Assembly: GCF_022376445.1 (NCBI RefSeq)
Contig: NW_025955237.1
Coordinates: forward strand, 1 to 52,802
Direction of reading: 5' to 3'
DNA: 52,802 bases
DNA from: Fomitopsis serialis
Lineage: Eukaryota; Basidiomycota; Agaricomycetes; Polyporales; Fomitopsidaceae
Position 1 is the stretch's first letter. Each line of letters opens with the position of its first letter. This document shows, in pieces, positions 1-11,144 of the stretch. A model generated the notes under the pieces. It was not told the origin of the DNA and did not search any database. It saw only the letters and a program-made list of their open reading frames with translations. Both the position numbers and the translations under genes were made by a program.

Positions 1-358
1 GCGTGTTGTGCCCCGTCCTTCTCTCTCTCTCCCCGTGTACACCACAGACCCTGACCCTGCTCTTTGCTCTATGCCCTCTGCACACGCCCGTGCCCCTCCC
101 TCTCCTACGTCCAGAGCATCCTCGCCGGCTGTGCCCCGTGCTCGCCGCCTTCCCGTGCTGCGCCTGCTCGACCTCTCCGCGACGCCCGCGCTCAACGACG
201 GGCTCGGCTCCTCGCTCGAGGAAGTCAACCTCTGCCAGATGTGGGGCCGCAGCTGCCCGTCCCTCCGCGCGATCGTCTTCCCGTCCAAGACCGAGTGGGC
301 CCTCTCGGGCCCGAGCACATCTGGTGTCCAAGAGCCCCCGCGGTACACGAGGAGCTAG
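1..358 (+). CDS. 3' end of an unrecognised, possibly leucine-rich/F-box-like protein (partial)
   Basis: An open frame enters from the left edge and stops at 356-358. From about position 140 it encodes a leucine-rich stretch (VLRLLDLSATPALND), then SLEEVNLCQMWGRSCPSLRA and an FPSKTEW motif near the C-terminus. This leucine spacing resembles the last repeats of basidiomycete F-box/LRR proteins. That is inference from pattern only; no F-box is visible because the 5' part lies outside the window. The first 120 bases are pyrimidine-rich and may be intron rather than exon, with several possible AG acceptors (for example near 47 and 118). The two other frames are also open here, so frame choice rests on the leucine pattern. 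Confidence 0.3.
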   Translation, partial: RVVPRPSLSLPVYTTDPDPALCSMPSAHARAPPSPTSRASSPAVPRARRLPVLRLLDLSATPALNDGLGSSLEEVNLCQMWGRSCPSLRAIVFPSKTEWALSGPSTSGVQEPPRYTRS

Positions 359-1243
359 GATGAGCGGACGTAGGGGCGACGCTGGGTGCCCACTGGGCTT
401 TCATGTCGTACGCCGCTTCTATCGTGCGTCGCTGTGCTCTGGTGTGCTGACGCGTCGTGTGCGGGACGGCAGGCCCCTCCGTTCCACATTCAGTGCTCTT
501 GAACATTCACAACCGCGTTGCGACGCCCACACGAGCGGCGGTGGTCCGACTTCGACGGGCGCCATCGCAACGTCGGTCTCGGTGCCTGGACGTCCACACG
601 TCCCCGCGCGGCAATCCTGACGCTAGTGCGGCGAACAGCAGTGCATCCGTGCAGCGGTCCGCCGGCACCACCGCGTGATGGAGGTCAGGCCCCAGCAATC
701 CGGGCAGGTCGTGTCCTGCCCAGCGTTACCTATCTAGCACACTTCCTCCAGGGCCGTCGGTACTAGTTCGGCTCCTTGTGCCCTGTGCAACTCAATGGGC
801 AACCGGGTCCAATTCAGGGTGCCGGCATAATGAGCCAACGCCAGTCACCGTCACATCTACACTTCCAGAGAGCGGGCGCACGCGCCGAATAATAGGAGGA
901 ATAATGCCCTTGCACAACTGACGGAATAAGATATACGGATGCGTAGAAGTACGATACTACAGGTAGTCCAATACATTATTACGCGGGTGAGCGGGCTGCG
1001 CCGCACCCGCACCCCTTAACCGTGAACCGTGAACCCTGCGAGTGAGACAAACAGAGGAGACGTGCGTGAATGTGGAAAGGAATGAAAACGGCCAGGACCG
1101 GGGGTGGCGACAACAACAACAACAATGGGCCTTGCGCCCTGCGCGGCGTAGACGATACAGTGGGGGATAAGCGGGTATCAACGGGTGCTTCGATGACAAT
1201 AAATAAACGGGTGGGAGAAATGTCCCGGGTGCGAGCGGACGCT
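359..1243. other. Intergenic, no gene seen
   Basis: No frame here shows a recognisable domain or plausible exon chain. The tract lies between the partial gene at the left edge (reading right) and the stop of the RhoGAP gene (reading left), so it should hold two convergent 3' untranslated regions. A short CAA-type run occurs around 1110-1125. Confidence 0.5.
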
Positions 1244-4144
1244 CTAGGACTCGTTCTCGTCGACGAAGATGTCGGTGTAATGTTCCAGAATGGTTTCGAT
1301 AGCCTGTGAGAACGCGAGCGCCGCGCGAGGGAAGGGAAGGGAAGAAGGCACTCGTTAGGCTCGCGGACGATCGGCCGATCTGGATCTCGCGCTCTCTCAC
1401 TCACCTTGTTCTGCAGCGACGCGTCCGCCATGCCGTTCAGCTGCCCGTTCATGCCCGGTACCATTTGTCCGAAGAGTGTGGGGCCGAAGACGATGGCTAT
1501 GTTTTGCACGGACATTGCGTTCTCCGCTTCGTGCTCGACAATCCTGCGAAAAGCGTTGGTAAACCATGGGACGCGCAGTAGCTTACGGCATACTTATGTA
1601 GATGTCCCATGAAGTATTTGAGGGTGGAGTAATTCGCGTCGGGCAGGTCGTTTACGCGTTCGTGCAAGCGTATGTGTCTCAGGCGCTCGTTGTCATTCCC
1701 TGCCACCACGCCACATGAAGTAGACTATTAAATACAGACGAATGATGTACTCACGAGCAGCCTCCAGGAAGGCACTATGCAACTGTGTGGTAAGGAGCGG
1801 GTCTGGCAGTTCGCGAAGCCACATCTTGAGTACACTCGTGACATTGCTGATGTCGGAGGACCACTCCTCGGCATCGAGGTTCACGGAATCAAGGTCTGCG
1901 TGCCATTCCGGGTGCAGTCGCAGATAAACGAATGAATGAACAGGTGCATCACGGGGCGAGGCATGGCGAAAATACGGCGTACCTCTGTCTAGCCGCTCCT
2001 TCAGCTTAGCGACTTTGGTCATCGTCCCGCCGATGCGGTAGATGCCCTGTGACTGTAGGCCGTACTTCTCGATCGCCTCGCAGCACCTAGCCATGATCGC
2101 AGGCACGTCCACGTCGTCCCGTGCCATCTGCTCGGCGAGGTCGACGCCGAACGTAGGCCGGCCTCTATCCGGGATTTGCGTGTTCGAGGCACTGGGCGAG
2201 CTCGCCGCGTGAGGAGGTGCGAGCGCCGCGATTGGCGGGAGCTAGAGGGTGTGTGCGGTTAGGGCAATCCACGGGCGACATCTGATTCCTACACGTACGA
2301 AGCCCTCTTCCCGCGGGCCGTCCCGGCGCGGGCCTCTGCTGTTGGCGCCACCATGTGCGAAGGCGTAGTTCTGCATGTACGTCTTAAAGTCACTGCGGTT
2401 GTCGATGGACTCCAGGGAGGTCTTCAGGCCCGGAAGAGTGGCTAAGAGACAATTTGTCAGATAGTGTAGACAGCGGTGTGAAGTTGGCTTACCAGTGTCG
2501 TCCACCGGTGTCAGCGTGGTGCCGTCACTGAGTACGATGCTCTCGCAGAGGAACGCATAACGAGACAAATGATATTGTGTTCCGAGATCTATCTCGTCCA
2601 CGCATTCTTTCAAGGCCTGTATGACCGGTGAGTATGGCTTCAAGGAGTGCGACCGCTGTTCGCACCCGAAGTAACCGCGGATATTGGAAATTGAAGTACT
2701 CTTGTCGGATAGCTTGCGTCTCTGTAACAGCTTTCCGATATGCGTCCGACTCTTTTGACATCCGGGCGCGTACGTCCTCCTCCTGTCTTTGAAGCTGCAT
2801 TGCACCCGTCAGAATCACGCCAGGCTTCAATACCGACAAACGCACATTTCCTGGATTTCGCCCCTTCAGTAGCATGCCGCCCTTGGCCACGGCTTTGCCG
2901 ATTACTCTTTTGCCGGAGGCTCCACCGGGTGTTCGGCCCTGCAGCTGAGAGTCCTTCATCGACTCGCCCTCCTTTTGCAAGAGCAGTCTCTCCAGTTCCT
3001 CCGCCGTGACATCGACGCGGACCTTGCACTTCTCCGTGGCTGTCTCTGACTCCTGCAAGTTCTTCTCGTAGCGATTGGCGAGCTCTTTGGTCTACCCTAC
3101 TGTAAGGCACGGAGATCCCCACCATGCTGGGATAACTCACTTGTTTCCGGCTGTAATCGACCTCCTTTGCTAGTGTTGATAGCTCTTGACTCATCTCATT
3201 GAGTCGCTGAGAGAAGCGCAGCCGATTATCCGCTATTTGTTCGTGAATCTTCAAGGCAGAATGCCATGCAGCAACGAAGGTTCTAAGGGCAGTGAGGGAC
3301 ATAGGACTTGTGGTCTACGAGAGGACATACCCTGCTTTACCATCGCTGGCCGAGTAGGCGTCAGACGTAGCCTTTGCTAGCCTCTGCATACCACGCCCAT
3401 ACTCCTCTTCCAATAGTGCTCTCTTTTTGAAGAAGTTGGCTGCTTCCTGTATATGACGTCAGTGCCGACCAAAGCAGATAGTTAGTGGACTAGATTGGTG
3501 TAAAATATCGACGCAAGTTAACGCGCAGCACCCACATCCAGGCTTGTGCGAGCTGCGAGGCGCGACCAAACGTGCGCAAAGCGCAAGAACATCTGGTGCG
3601 ACCGGCAGCTTGCGCGAGACACGGACGACATGCGGTGCACGGCGCGAATATGGCGTGGAGAAGGGAGAATATGCTGGCGCATGAGCAGGAGTTGTGCGAC
3701 GTACCCGACATGATACCATGCTCTGCTTTATTCGATCCAGTAGTAACGGTATTCCGCACTGTCAGAGCATATTCCATTTAGCGCAGAACAGTGGTGGGTC
3801 GCGTCTGTGCTTACATCAAGATCGCAGAGCGCCCTCAGCACATTCTCGTCGAAACTCGGCTCTACCAGCGTAGCACTGTCCACAGTTACCGAGTCCGGGG
3901 CTTCTGCTGGTGGCGTGAGGGCCCTCTCGCGCCATCGCTGGGCTGAGAGTTGTGTCGGTGACTCTGTGCTCGATCGCGGAGGGGACGTGGACTTGGTCGG
4001 CGTCGGCGGTACAGTTCCGTTCGCGTCCAGGGATTCGTGGGATCCGACAGGCTGTCCTGGTGTGTATACATGGTTGGAAGAGTGGTGGGTCTCAGAGCCG
4101 TCGGCGTGGTCCCAGGAGGCTGGAGAGTAGCGTCCCTCGCTCAT
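1244..4144 (-). CDS. F-BAR and RhoGAP domain protein (Rgd1-like Rho GTPase-activating protein)
   Basis: Thirteen exons join in frame to 1,989 nt (662 residues): 4144-3815, 3758-3705, 3446-3331, 3282-3141, 3091-2846, 2794-2666, 2616-2493, 2441-2299, 2241-1983, 1895-1755, 1699-1594, 1543-1405 and 1303-1244. All introns are GT-AG; most are about 50-70 nt, and intron 2 is 258 nt. After a Ser/Pro/Thr-rich head of about 100 residues comes an F-BAR/FCH domain (FFKKRALLEEEYGRGM; LKECVDEIDLGTQYHLSRYA). A proline linker leads to a RhoGAP domain with the arginine finger in GIYRIGG, then LRELPDPLL and NIAIVFGPTLFG. Known family role: the F-BAR part bends or binds membrane, and the GAP part switches off Rho-type GTPases in polarity and wall-stress signalling, as in yeast Rgd1. 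The start at 4144 is the first ATG of the open N-terminal exon that follows a plausible acceptor; the frame stays open to 4270, so the N-terminus could be longer. Confidence 0.93.
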
Positions 4145-4666
4145 TGTTGGCGATGGCGACGACGGACCAGCGCCGGGTGCAGGGGAAGCGGAGAGCTCGG
4201 AGTAAACCTGCCACTGCTGTGGCGACCGCCCGCGCCGAATGCCTCGCCTAGCCGGCTTACGTATGTACATTCTGGCGACATACCTTATCGGGATAGGCGA
4301 TGTCTAATTATAGAGATCTATACATATCTTGTCGGCTGTTTAATTTGAAGAAAAAGCCCAGCGCAGTCGACAAGCTGTTTTGCGACTTCTTTCATCTGCT
4401 TTCTTCTCGCGAACGGTATCATGCTCGCTGTTTTATCCAGGTGTGTCGACAGCGGACAGGATTAACAACACTTCATAAGATCATTGAATATGATGTAAAT
4501 CCAGTGAATCGACTTTGTAGCGGCGAATGATGGACACCCTCGAACACCTCAAATTGATCGTCAGGAGGCCAACATTGCCGGAGCGCCCTCGTCGCGAGGT
4601 GAAGCCAAACTGTCCCAATCCATTTTGAGGCCAATGAATGTGCCGCAGGTAAAGGCATCAGGACTG
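4145..4666. other. Intergenic, 5' flank of the RhoGAP gene and 3' flank of the methyltransferase gene
   Basis: The RhoGAP frame remains open up to 4270, where another ATG and a splice-like signal occur, so part of this tract may be its 5' exon or leader. The rest (about 4280-4660) is locally AT-richer and shows no recognisable gene on either strand. Confidence 0.4.
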
Positions 4667-6080
4667 CTACGCTGCTCGATCGACTGTTCCTATCCATATC
4701 TCGACAGGATCCCCGCCCGCACCACGTCTTTCGTCCACTTTCTCGAGTTGTACGCCAATATCTCTCATCATCTCCCACAGCGTCCGTTCTGTGGGGTCAC
4801 GCTCCTTATACCCGAGCAGTATCATAGTCTCCAGCGACCCCGATTTCGACGGTGGTACTGCCGAGCGTAGACGGAGAATGTCTGAGACTGTTCGTATCAG
4901 CGACGGGAACGCAGAGGTATTGTACGTGACGTCCGCCATGCTAGGTTGCACAACGGTCAATGCGGATGGTATGTTCAGTGAGAACGAACGCACAGTATCA
5001 CGTCAAACCCGTCTTGCGTAGCGGAAACTTCAGGTGGAAGTGTCTGCTCGTCCCAGTCAAGCGTAAGAGCCCTGGGACGACTGGCATCCGAAGAGAACAG
5101 CGATGCATTACTCGAGATGTTGTGTTCGAGGAGAGGCATTGCGGATGCTTTACAAACCTCATGGTAAGATCGGGGCAAGAATATGATTATGAGGAAACGC
5201 ACATAGATCCGTCGTAATAATGCAGCCACCATCCGTAGCTTTCGTGGACCGCAGCGCTCCGAGAGCCAGGGACACCATGCCTGTGCCCGCACCTGTTCAT
5301 CGATGCGTTAGGGACAAAATCACTGACGAAGATGCGACTTCACCCAGCTCGATGATATGTCGCCGCTCAGGGCACAAAAGGGCATTTTTCATGCGGGCGA
5401 CAGCGTGGGAGGTGCTCACGACGCTGTCGTCGTTCGCTAAAGCAGTGATCCAAGAGCTTAGCCCCACACCACTGTCCCATACCTTCTGTAGGGATAGTGA
5501 GTGAGACAAGGATGCAGGAAGTCGAGCCGCGCCGAATCAAAACACGAACCTTGTCGAGGTCGAATGACGTTTGTTCCCTCACGCGCATGAAGACCTGCTC
5601 AGACATGTCAAGCGGAATCCGGTATATTCGTTCCACACGGTCCTGTTTCTCCGAGAATGATGGAAGTTTCGTCTTCGGTATCTTGGAGCTAAAGAAGATG
5701 GGCATGGACATGACCGGAAAAGGTCGCTGACCGACATCTGCCGACCCCAGGTTGATGATGTGCGGATGTCCTTGAGCATGGGTGGTAAGGACAAGGCAGT
5801 AGTATTGGCTTTCTCTAATGCCCGGAGGAGCTGGTACTAGCAGCTCTTTGTAAGCGCTACCTTGTCTCCATGTCGTCAGCTTCAGAGGCTGAGTGATCCC
5901 TGGCAGTTGACTCGGTTTTGCATGAGGAGCAGAGGGGAGGCACCAAGCGTAGTAGATATCTTGAGCGTCATCAAGCAGCTCTGTGCGCAAGTCGTTTGCA
6001 ACCTGCGGTGTTATTGAAACAGGAGATGACGGGAGGACATGAGACGGCGGAGGTCGAAGGAATGACAGGTAGAAGAACAT
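4667..6080 (-). CDS. METTL21-like (methyltransferase family 16) protein-lysine N-methyltransferase
   Basis: Five exons join in frame to 1,191 nt (396 residues): 6080-5550, 5485-5344, 5292-5203, 5147-4994 and 4940-4667. The S-adenosylmethionine-binding core is clear: IIELGAGTGMVSLALGAL is motif I, followed by an acidic strand end (IITTDL) and an ADVTYN segment in the place of the family D-x-x-Y motif. Upstream KVWDSGVGLSSWI matches the pre-motif-I helix that carries an invariant Trp in METTL21 enzymes. Family members methylate lysines on chaperones or translation factors in the cytosol; the substrate here cannot be inferred. It is longer than human METTL21 proteins because of an N-terminal region of about 170 residues, which starts with FFYLSFLRPPP. 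It is divergently arranged with the rhomboid protease gene and shares a 394-nt intergenic region with it. The start is the first ATG of an open exon and has a plausible N-terminus. Confidence 0.87.
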
Positions 6081-6474
6081 CCTGATTCTTCGTTGTCCTC
6101 ACTGGACGACAGTCGGTGTTGCTATCATATCCGTGTCAGTCTCTCTGTATTCTTGCGAATCCCGCACCACTGTCGTATCTGCATAAACACAGTATGGACT
6201 CACCACGACAAGGTGGGATGTAGATCGAAAACGAAAGAACGGGCGGCTACGAGCGATCGCGCATACTTCTGTCACGTGGGCGTGTAGTAGTGCCACGCGT
6301 CTGTGCCAGTGCCGAGCCCAAACGCGTCTTCGCTCCGGCTTCCGGTCTATGATACTGTAAGTACTCTCATCTTGACCGTCATTCAGGTATGCTCACGAAC
6401 GTATATCTCAACCCTGAAACTGACTCGACTTGCGTGTAGTCTCCCTAGGAAAGATTACCTAGTCCAGCGTCACG
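6081..6474. promoter_or_regulatory. Shared bidirectional promoter region (methyltransferase / rhomboid protease)
   Basis: This 394-nt gap separates two divergently oriented start codons (6080 minus, 6475 plus), so both promoters must lie here or overlap. I see no convincing TATA box or named operator. Short open frames on both strands have no recognisable content. Confidence 0.5.
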
Positions 6475-8129
6475 ATGCTGTGGACACTCAGTCTGCGCCC
6501 TTGCAGTCTGACTAGATGTCTATCGAGGCCACAATGTCGCTATTTCTCGAGCTCTCCACTGCGTCTGCCGCCAAGACATCTAGCGGCTGAAGAGCGCAGT
6601 AACATCCCGTCTGCAAAACTCCAGAGCGGAGACGCCGAGCCCAAGGTCGAAGCAGAGGAGCCATGGTTATTCTACCAACGCGTTGGGCCTCCCACAATCA
6701 GAAACCAAGTCCTCGCAAGTATCATGACGTAGACCCATCATGAAATAGTCTCTGTGAAGCTCATCTACCACTCAGCTCTTCGTGTTTGGCTCGCTCTTGG
6801 CCTTCGGCGTAGCCGCGAGGCAGACGAACCTCGACACCTACTACTGGACGAACAAGCTGACCGGGTCCTCATTCTGGACATCCGGTGAGACGCCGACAGA
6901 TAGTGACCTCACTTTAGCCAAGCGCCACGACCTGCTCGCTGTATGCAATGTCACGCGTACCTCAGTACCTCCACTCGCTCACGCATATCGCAGAAATCAA
7001 TGACCTGGCTGCGCAAGCTGCAATCGTCGGGGCTGCCTGACCAGCTCAGGGCCATGGCGGCGTATAGCTATGGCCAGGCGGTACTGAAGTTCGTGGATAC
7101 GACGGAAGGGAGGCGGGTGTGCTACATGCTGGCTGCAGCGAACGGCGTAGTGTGGGCTGTGTGGCAGATACCACGAATGCAGGGTATCATGCTGAGGACA
7201 TTCGCGCATCATCCGCTCTCCGGCCTGTCATACACCATGCTCACATCGACATTCAGGTGATGTTCGTATTCATCGAATGGCGCCTTGTCCGCTGATTTCG
7301 ATCGCCGCATAGCCATAGCGCTTTCTTTCACTTGCTATTCAACATGATGGCGCTGCTGAGCTTTGGTACGCTCTCCGTTTGCGAGCGGACCACAACTAGT
7401 AGTACATGATGCTCAATATTCGTGCAGGGTCTAGTGCAGACGTGTACTTGACGTTACAACAGCGAGCAGACCCCTCGAACCTCCGAGAGTCCACGAGCCA
7501 GTGGCACTTCCTCTCATTCTTCATATCAGGTATATACCTAGCATTCAGATTCCAGTAGGTCCAGCCACTAATACAGTTGGATCGCTAGCCGGCCTATTTT
7601 CCTCGCTCGTCTCCCACGTCGCTACAGCGAGGATCAAGTACCCCCAGCTCATCGCCAACTCGCCAACCCCGCGAAGACAGCCGCGCCCGCAGCCTCCATA
7701 GCGGAGGGCGCCGCGGCCGTCCGATCTACATCCGCGCTCACCGGCAGTGAAGCCCTCGCAAGTATCAAGCCCTCGCTGGGCGCGTCCGGCGCGATATACG
7801 CTACCCTGACGCTCACGGCGATGGCGTTCCCCGAAACGCACGTCTCGCTCATCTTCCCGCCGACGCCGCCGATCCCGATCCAGTACGGCGTGTGTGGATT
7901 TATGGCACTGGACCTCATGGGCGTCATCCGTGGGTGGAGGTCAGTCCTGCTCGTCACGAATAGGGCACAGTGGATCTGATTCGTATGGCGTGATAGGCGG
8001 TTCGACCACTATGCGCACCTGGGCGGAGCGATGTTCGGTTTGTGGTACTACGCGTACGGCCCTAAGGTTTGGGAGTCCTTCCGAGAGATGACGCTGGGCG
8101 GGCTGCCGCGGTCGCTCCAGAAGGCGTGA
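6475..8129 (+). CDS. Mitochondrial rhomboid protease (Pcp1/PARL-like)
   Basis: Seven exons: 6475-6714, 6776-6940, 6994-7256, 7313-7365, 7428-7529, 7589-7939 and 7997-8129. The Arg- and Ser-rich N-terminus (MLWTLSLRPCSLTRCL...) looks like a mitochondrial presequence. Hydrophobic segments follow, with HSAFFHLLFNMMAL, the catalytic serine in GASGAIYA and the catalytic histidine in FDHYAHLGGAMFG. This is the intramembrane Ser-His dyad of rhomboids. Known role: the yeast and animal homologues cleave inner-membrane proteins such as the Mgm1/OPA1 dynamin or PINK1. Two oddities are visible. Intron 1 (6715-6775) begins GCAAGT, so it is a GC-AG intron. The summed exons (1,307 nt) are one short of a multiple of three: the frame of KYPQLIAN (near 7648-7660) and the frame that leads to GASGAIYA differ by one, with no intron between. 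This may be a base-call error or a real break. Confidence 0.88.
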
Positions 8130-8539
8130 GCGAGTTTCGTGTTCGGTGCCCCACTTCGCATGCATATACTGGACCCTCCACTCCACTCAACAGAATATAG
8201 TTCATCGCTCCTGCAAAGCGTCCTTCGCAATCTCAACTGAAGGAAAATGCGAATGGGAGTTACAGTGCTTGCTCTCCGGCATATTCAAGTTGAATACTTC
8301 AATGTCGAGCCACGTGCCAGTGGGCTGAAGGATTTTTTGACTCAAGGACCACGAGCGGCAGTTACAATTGGCCCATCCAACAAAACAACAAGACACCTCT
8401 ACTAATTACCTCTCAGGATCAAATAAGGTATGTCTTCCTTCCGGTGCGTGGGGAACGTAATTAAACACTGAAGGTTACACTAAGGATACATCTGATGTCG
8501 GACAAAGTTGGGGTAGTATGGGCTATCGTGCGATGATGT
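8130..8539. other. Convergent 3' intergenic region, no gene seen
   Basis: The tract lies between the stop codons of the rhomboid protease (plus) and the Pmp3-like gene (minus). It should carry both 3' untranslated ends. No further coding signal was found. Confidence 0.5.
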
Positions 8540-9051
8540 CTAGTACGTGGCGACCGGTCTCGCGGTCGCGATGACCCACCTAGGAAGCCCGATCAGCATC
8601 GCATCTAACGCGAGAGGTAGGGGAAAACCTACCAGGCATGAAGGATACCTGGGATCCAACCAAGAATCGTTAACAAGACGTTGATCCAGAAGTCTAAGAG
8701 GCAGAACCCTTCAGTCGCGCGGAACGGGAAAGACGAAACAAGGTACGTACCAGCTCTGAGCCCTTTCTTGAAGAACACGGCAACTGGTGGGAGTAGCCTA
8801 TACAATCGAGTTTAGATGTTGCCCACCGATCGTCCGTGACACACTTACAAGGCAAGAATGAACAAGAGAAAGTTGGAAGCACCCGTACCCCCTCCTGTCG
8901 CAGCTCCACCGGCCGCGGCGCGAGTGCCAACAGGGCCTGTGGCTGGGGCAGCGCCAGTGGTGGTCGCGCCATACGAAGGCACAGCGGCGCCAGGCGCAGC
9001 GACGCCAGCAGTTGTGCCAGCAGTGTTAGTCGTGGGGTTGATGGCGGCCAT
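8540..9051 (-). CDS. Pmp3/UPF0057 family small membrane protein with Ala/Gly/Thr-rich N-terminus
   Basis: Four small exons (9051-8849, 8797-8751, 8693-8633, 8579-8540) join in frame to 351 nt (116 residues). No single open frame reveals the protein; it appears only after splicing. The C-terminal half carries the two hydrophobic hairpins of the Pmp3 family: NFLLFILALLLPPVAVFFKK, then FWINVLLTILGWIPGILHAW. Family proteins are usually 50-60 residues long and sit in the plasma membrane, where they affect membrane potential and salt tolerance. Here about 58 residues rich in Ala, Gly, Thr and Pro precede the domain, which makes it roughly twice the usual length. An in-frame open stretch continues upstream of 9051 to 9234, so the true start could lie earlier. 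The 3' splice before the last exon gives a WW pair where relatives often have WY. Confidence 0.88.
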
Positions 9052-9327
9052 TGTTTTCAGTTGTGTTTTTCGTGACTTTCGTGGAAGTGATCGGGTCGTG
9101 ATATGCAGTCGTGAAGAAGTGGGGAACTGGGATGGCGGACGACGAGGCTTATGTAGGCAGCCGGGCGGAGTCTGCGAGTGAGGAGAGGATGGAGACGAAG
9201 ACAGGCGGTGAGCCAATGACTGGAGCACCGTCACGTACGAACTGACGTCATGCGTCCTATGCAGGCGGTAGTGCTATTTTGGGAGTGGGACTCGATCGGC
9301 GGGCGCTCGGCACCGAGCCACTCAGAC

Positions 9328-10814
9328 TCAGAGATCATGGAGCGTCTCCAGCTCAAATGGTCCGAAGACGATGCGAGCATCGAGCCTCAGCACACCACGG
9401 TCGTGCCATGGTGCGAGGACAGCCCGCACGACGGGTGCTAGCTCTCGCATGCTGAGCCGCGCCTCCTCCGAGTCCCTCACTCCGTTACGTCTTCGGCGGC
9501 CAACTCCTGGCAACGCAAACTCCACAGTCTTCAGGCTGTCGAAGAACGGCCGGTTCAAGACCGTATGCAGGTCCTTCAATTCTGATTTTCCGAGGAGGTT
9601 CGCGAGCTCTTCCTGAGAGATCTGTAGTCTAGCATTGAGCGGTAGTCTGGGGCCCAGTTTAATTTGTTCCACTTGGTAGCTTCGGATCGTGGAGAAGAGC
9701 TTGTGTAGCTCGCCGACCATGGCCTTCAACGCCTCACGTATGTTGCCTGCCGTCATCCCAGCCGTTGAGCACTCGAGGTAGCGCAAGCTCGTGTTGTCCG
9801 CGAGATTTCCATGGTAAACATGGCCTATGGATGCACACATGATGTCGGCCGTTGAATCGTGTGAACAGAAATGCGAGGCCACTTACCCACCGCGTAATGA
9901 GTTACTTCACAAAACTGAGTCAGGGACGGCCCTGCTGCCTTGAGAAGTCGGTCGATTGCTTCGGTAGTAACTTCGACAGAGTGATCGTTGGGCCACCAGA
10001 CCTTGAGATCACGTAGAGACCTGCAAATAGCAGAGGACACGAACCAGTCAACTACCGTCTCAAATGTCTGCATACCGTTTTTCATGTCAACGTCGAGACG
10101 GAGGAGGCGGAGATCCGACTGCAACGCCACACCTGGCCGTGAGTCGATGGCATCGGCATCCTGCAGTAGATGAAGGCTGCCGTTGCTCAACGTCAACTCT
10201 TCCAGCGATGCGAACGCGCCCACGATCCACCGCAGCTGAGCGAAGTTGTTCAGCCGGAAGTTGCGCAGACTGAGCGACGTAAGAGCCCTGAACTGTGACA
10301 GCGCCAGGAAGAACTTCTTGAACGTCGGGTGTGCGGAGGGAGGCAGGTCCCCGCGAATCTCCAGGGCCCGCAGCTGAGGCATGGCGCGGCCAAAGACGAG
10401 GGGCAGTGCGTGCACGAAGCGGGTGTTCGGGCGGGTGTTTCCCTGCAAGCGTAGGTTCGCGATCTCCTTGTCCGAGGCGACCAACTTGTGCGTCGTCGCA
10501 AGCAATCGCTTGACACGCGCAGAATGGAGCGACTGCTTCACCAGCAAGTCGAAGCTCTTGCGCGTGCGGAGCTCGATCGAGAGGTAGAGGTTGTACGTGG
10601 CACGAGGATGCCACGTCGTGCAGACTACCGCCGCACGGCAAAGCATGGGGTTGTCCATCCGGTCGATGACCTCCTCGAAGACTTCCATCGGGATGCGATC
10701 CGACAGAGCCTGCGATAGGGATCCCTGCATAACGTATGTTAGAGTATTGAGTTGTCCTCGGACTCGGGCCCGCGAGACTCGACCTGGGACTCCATCCCCG
10801 CTTCCGTGCTGCAT
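9328..10814 (-). CDS. F-box/leucine-rich family protein (copy A)
   Basis: Two exons (10814-9887 and 9824-9328; 62-nt intron) give 1,425 nt (474 residues). An F-box-like N-terminus (SDRIPMEVFEEVIDRMDNPM...AAVVCTTWHPRA) is followed by leucine-rich repeats such as LTSLSLRNFRLNNFAQLRW and LEELTLSNGSLHLL. The family signature FVHALPLVFGRAMPQLRALEI is shared with copies B, C and D in this window. F-box proteins usually recruit targets to SCF ubiquitin ligases through Skp1; no target can be inferred. The single intron sits at a position conserved in copies B, C and D, just after the short motif ending in a glycine. The start is uncertain: 10814 is an in-frame ATG, but sister copies appear to have a further 5' exon, and a TATGCAG acceptor lies just before GSLSQALSDRIP. 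Confidence 0.8.
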
Positions 10815-11144
10815 GTCGAGTAAGATGAGAACTGCAGCGCGATTGTCTCGATACAAGATATGATAGATGGGCCGAGTGCATCGAGTAAGGTGGATCGTAG
10901 TACTTACACAAAGCGTAAGTAGTACAGCAGTAAGCACTACTTGGTACAATTTGAACCGCCAACCTATCTGAGTTTCAAATTCACCATCACTGCTATCATT
11001 GGCTGCTGACGGCGGCCAATTTGATGCAGCCGCATGATCGCGACCTACACAAGTAGAAGAGTCAAGCTTGGAAGTCAGTTCGAACTTTTAGGCTCAGACC
11101 AATAATTCTCGAATGACGCTGAATGATAGACATAGTGGTGGGCT
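10815..11144. other. 5' flank of F-box copy A, no gene seen
   Basis: The tract lies between the F-box start and the stop of the methyltransferase-like gene; both genes are on the minus strand. The F-box frame stays open to about 10949 but only with a non-ATG start, so a missing 5' exon may lie here. Confidence 0.4.
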
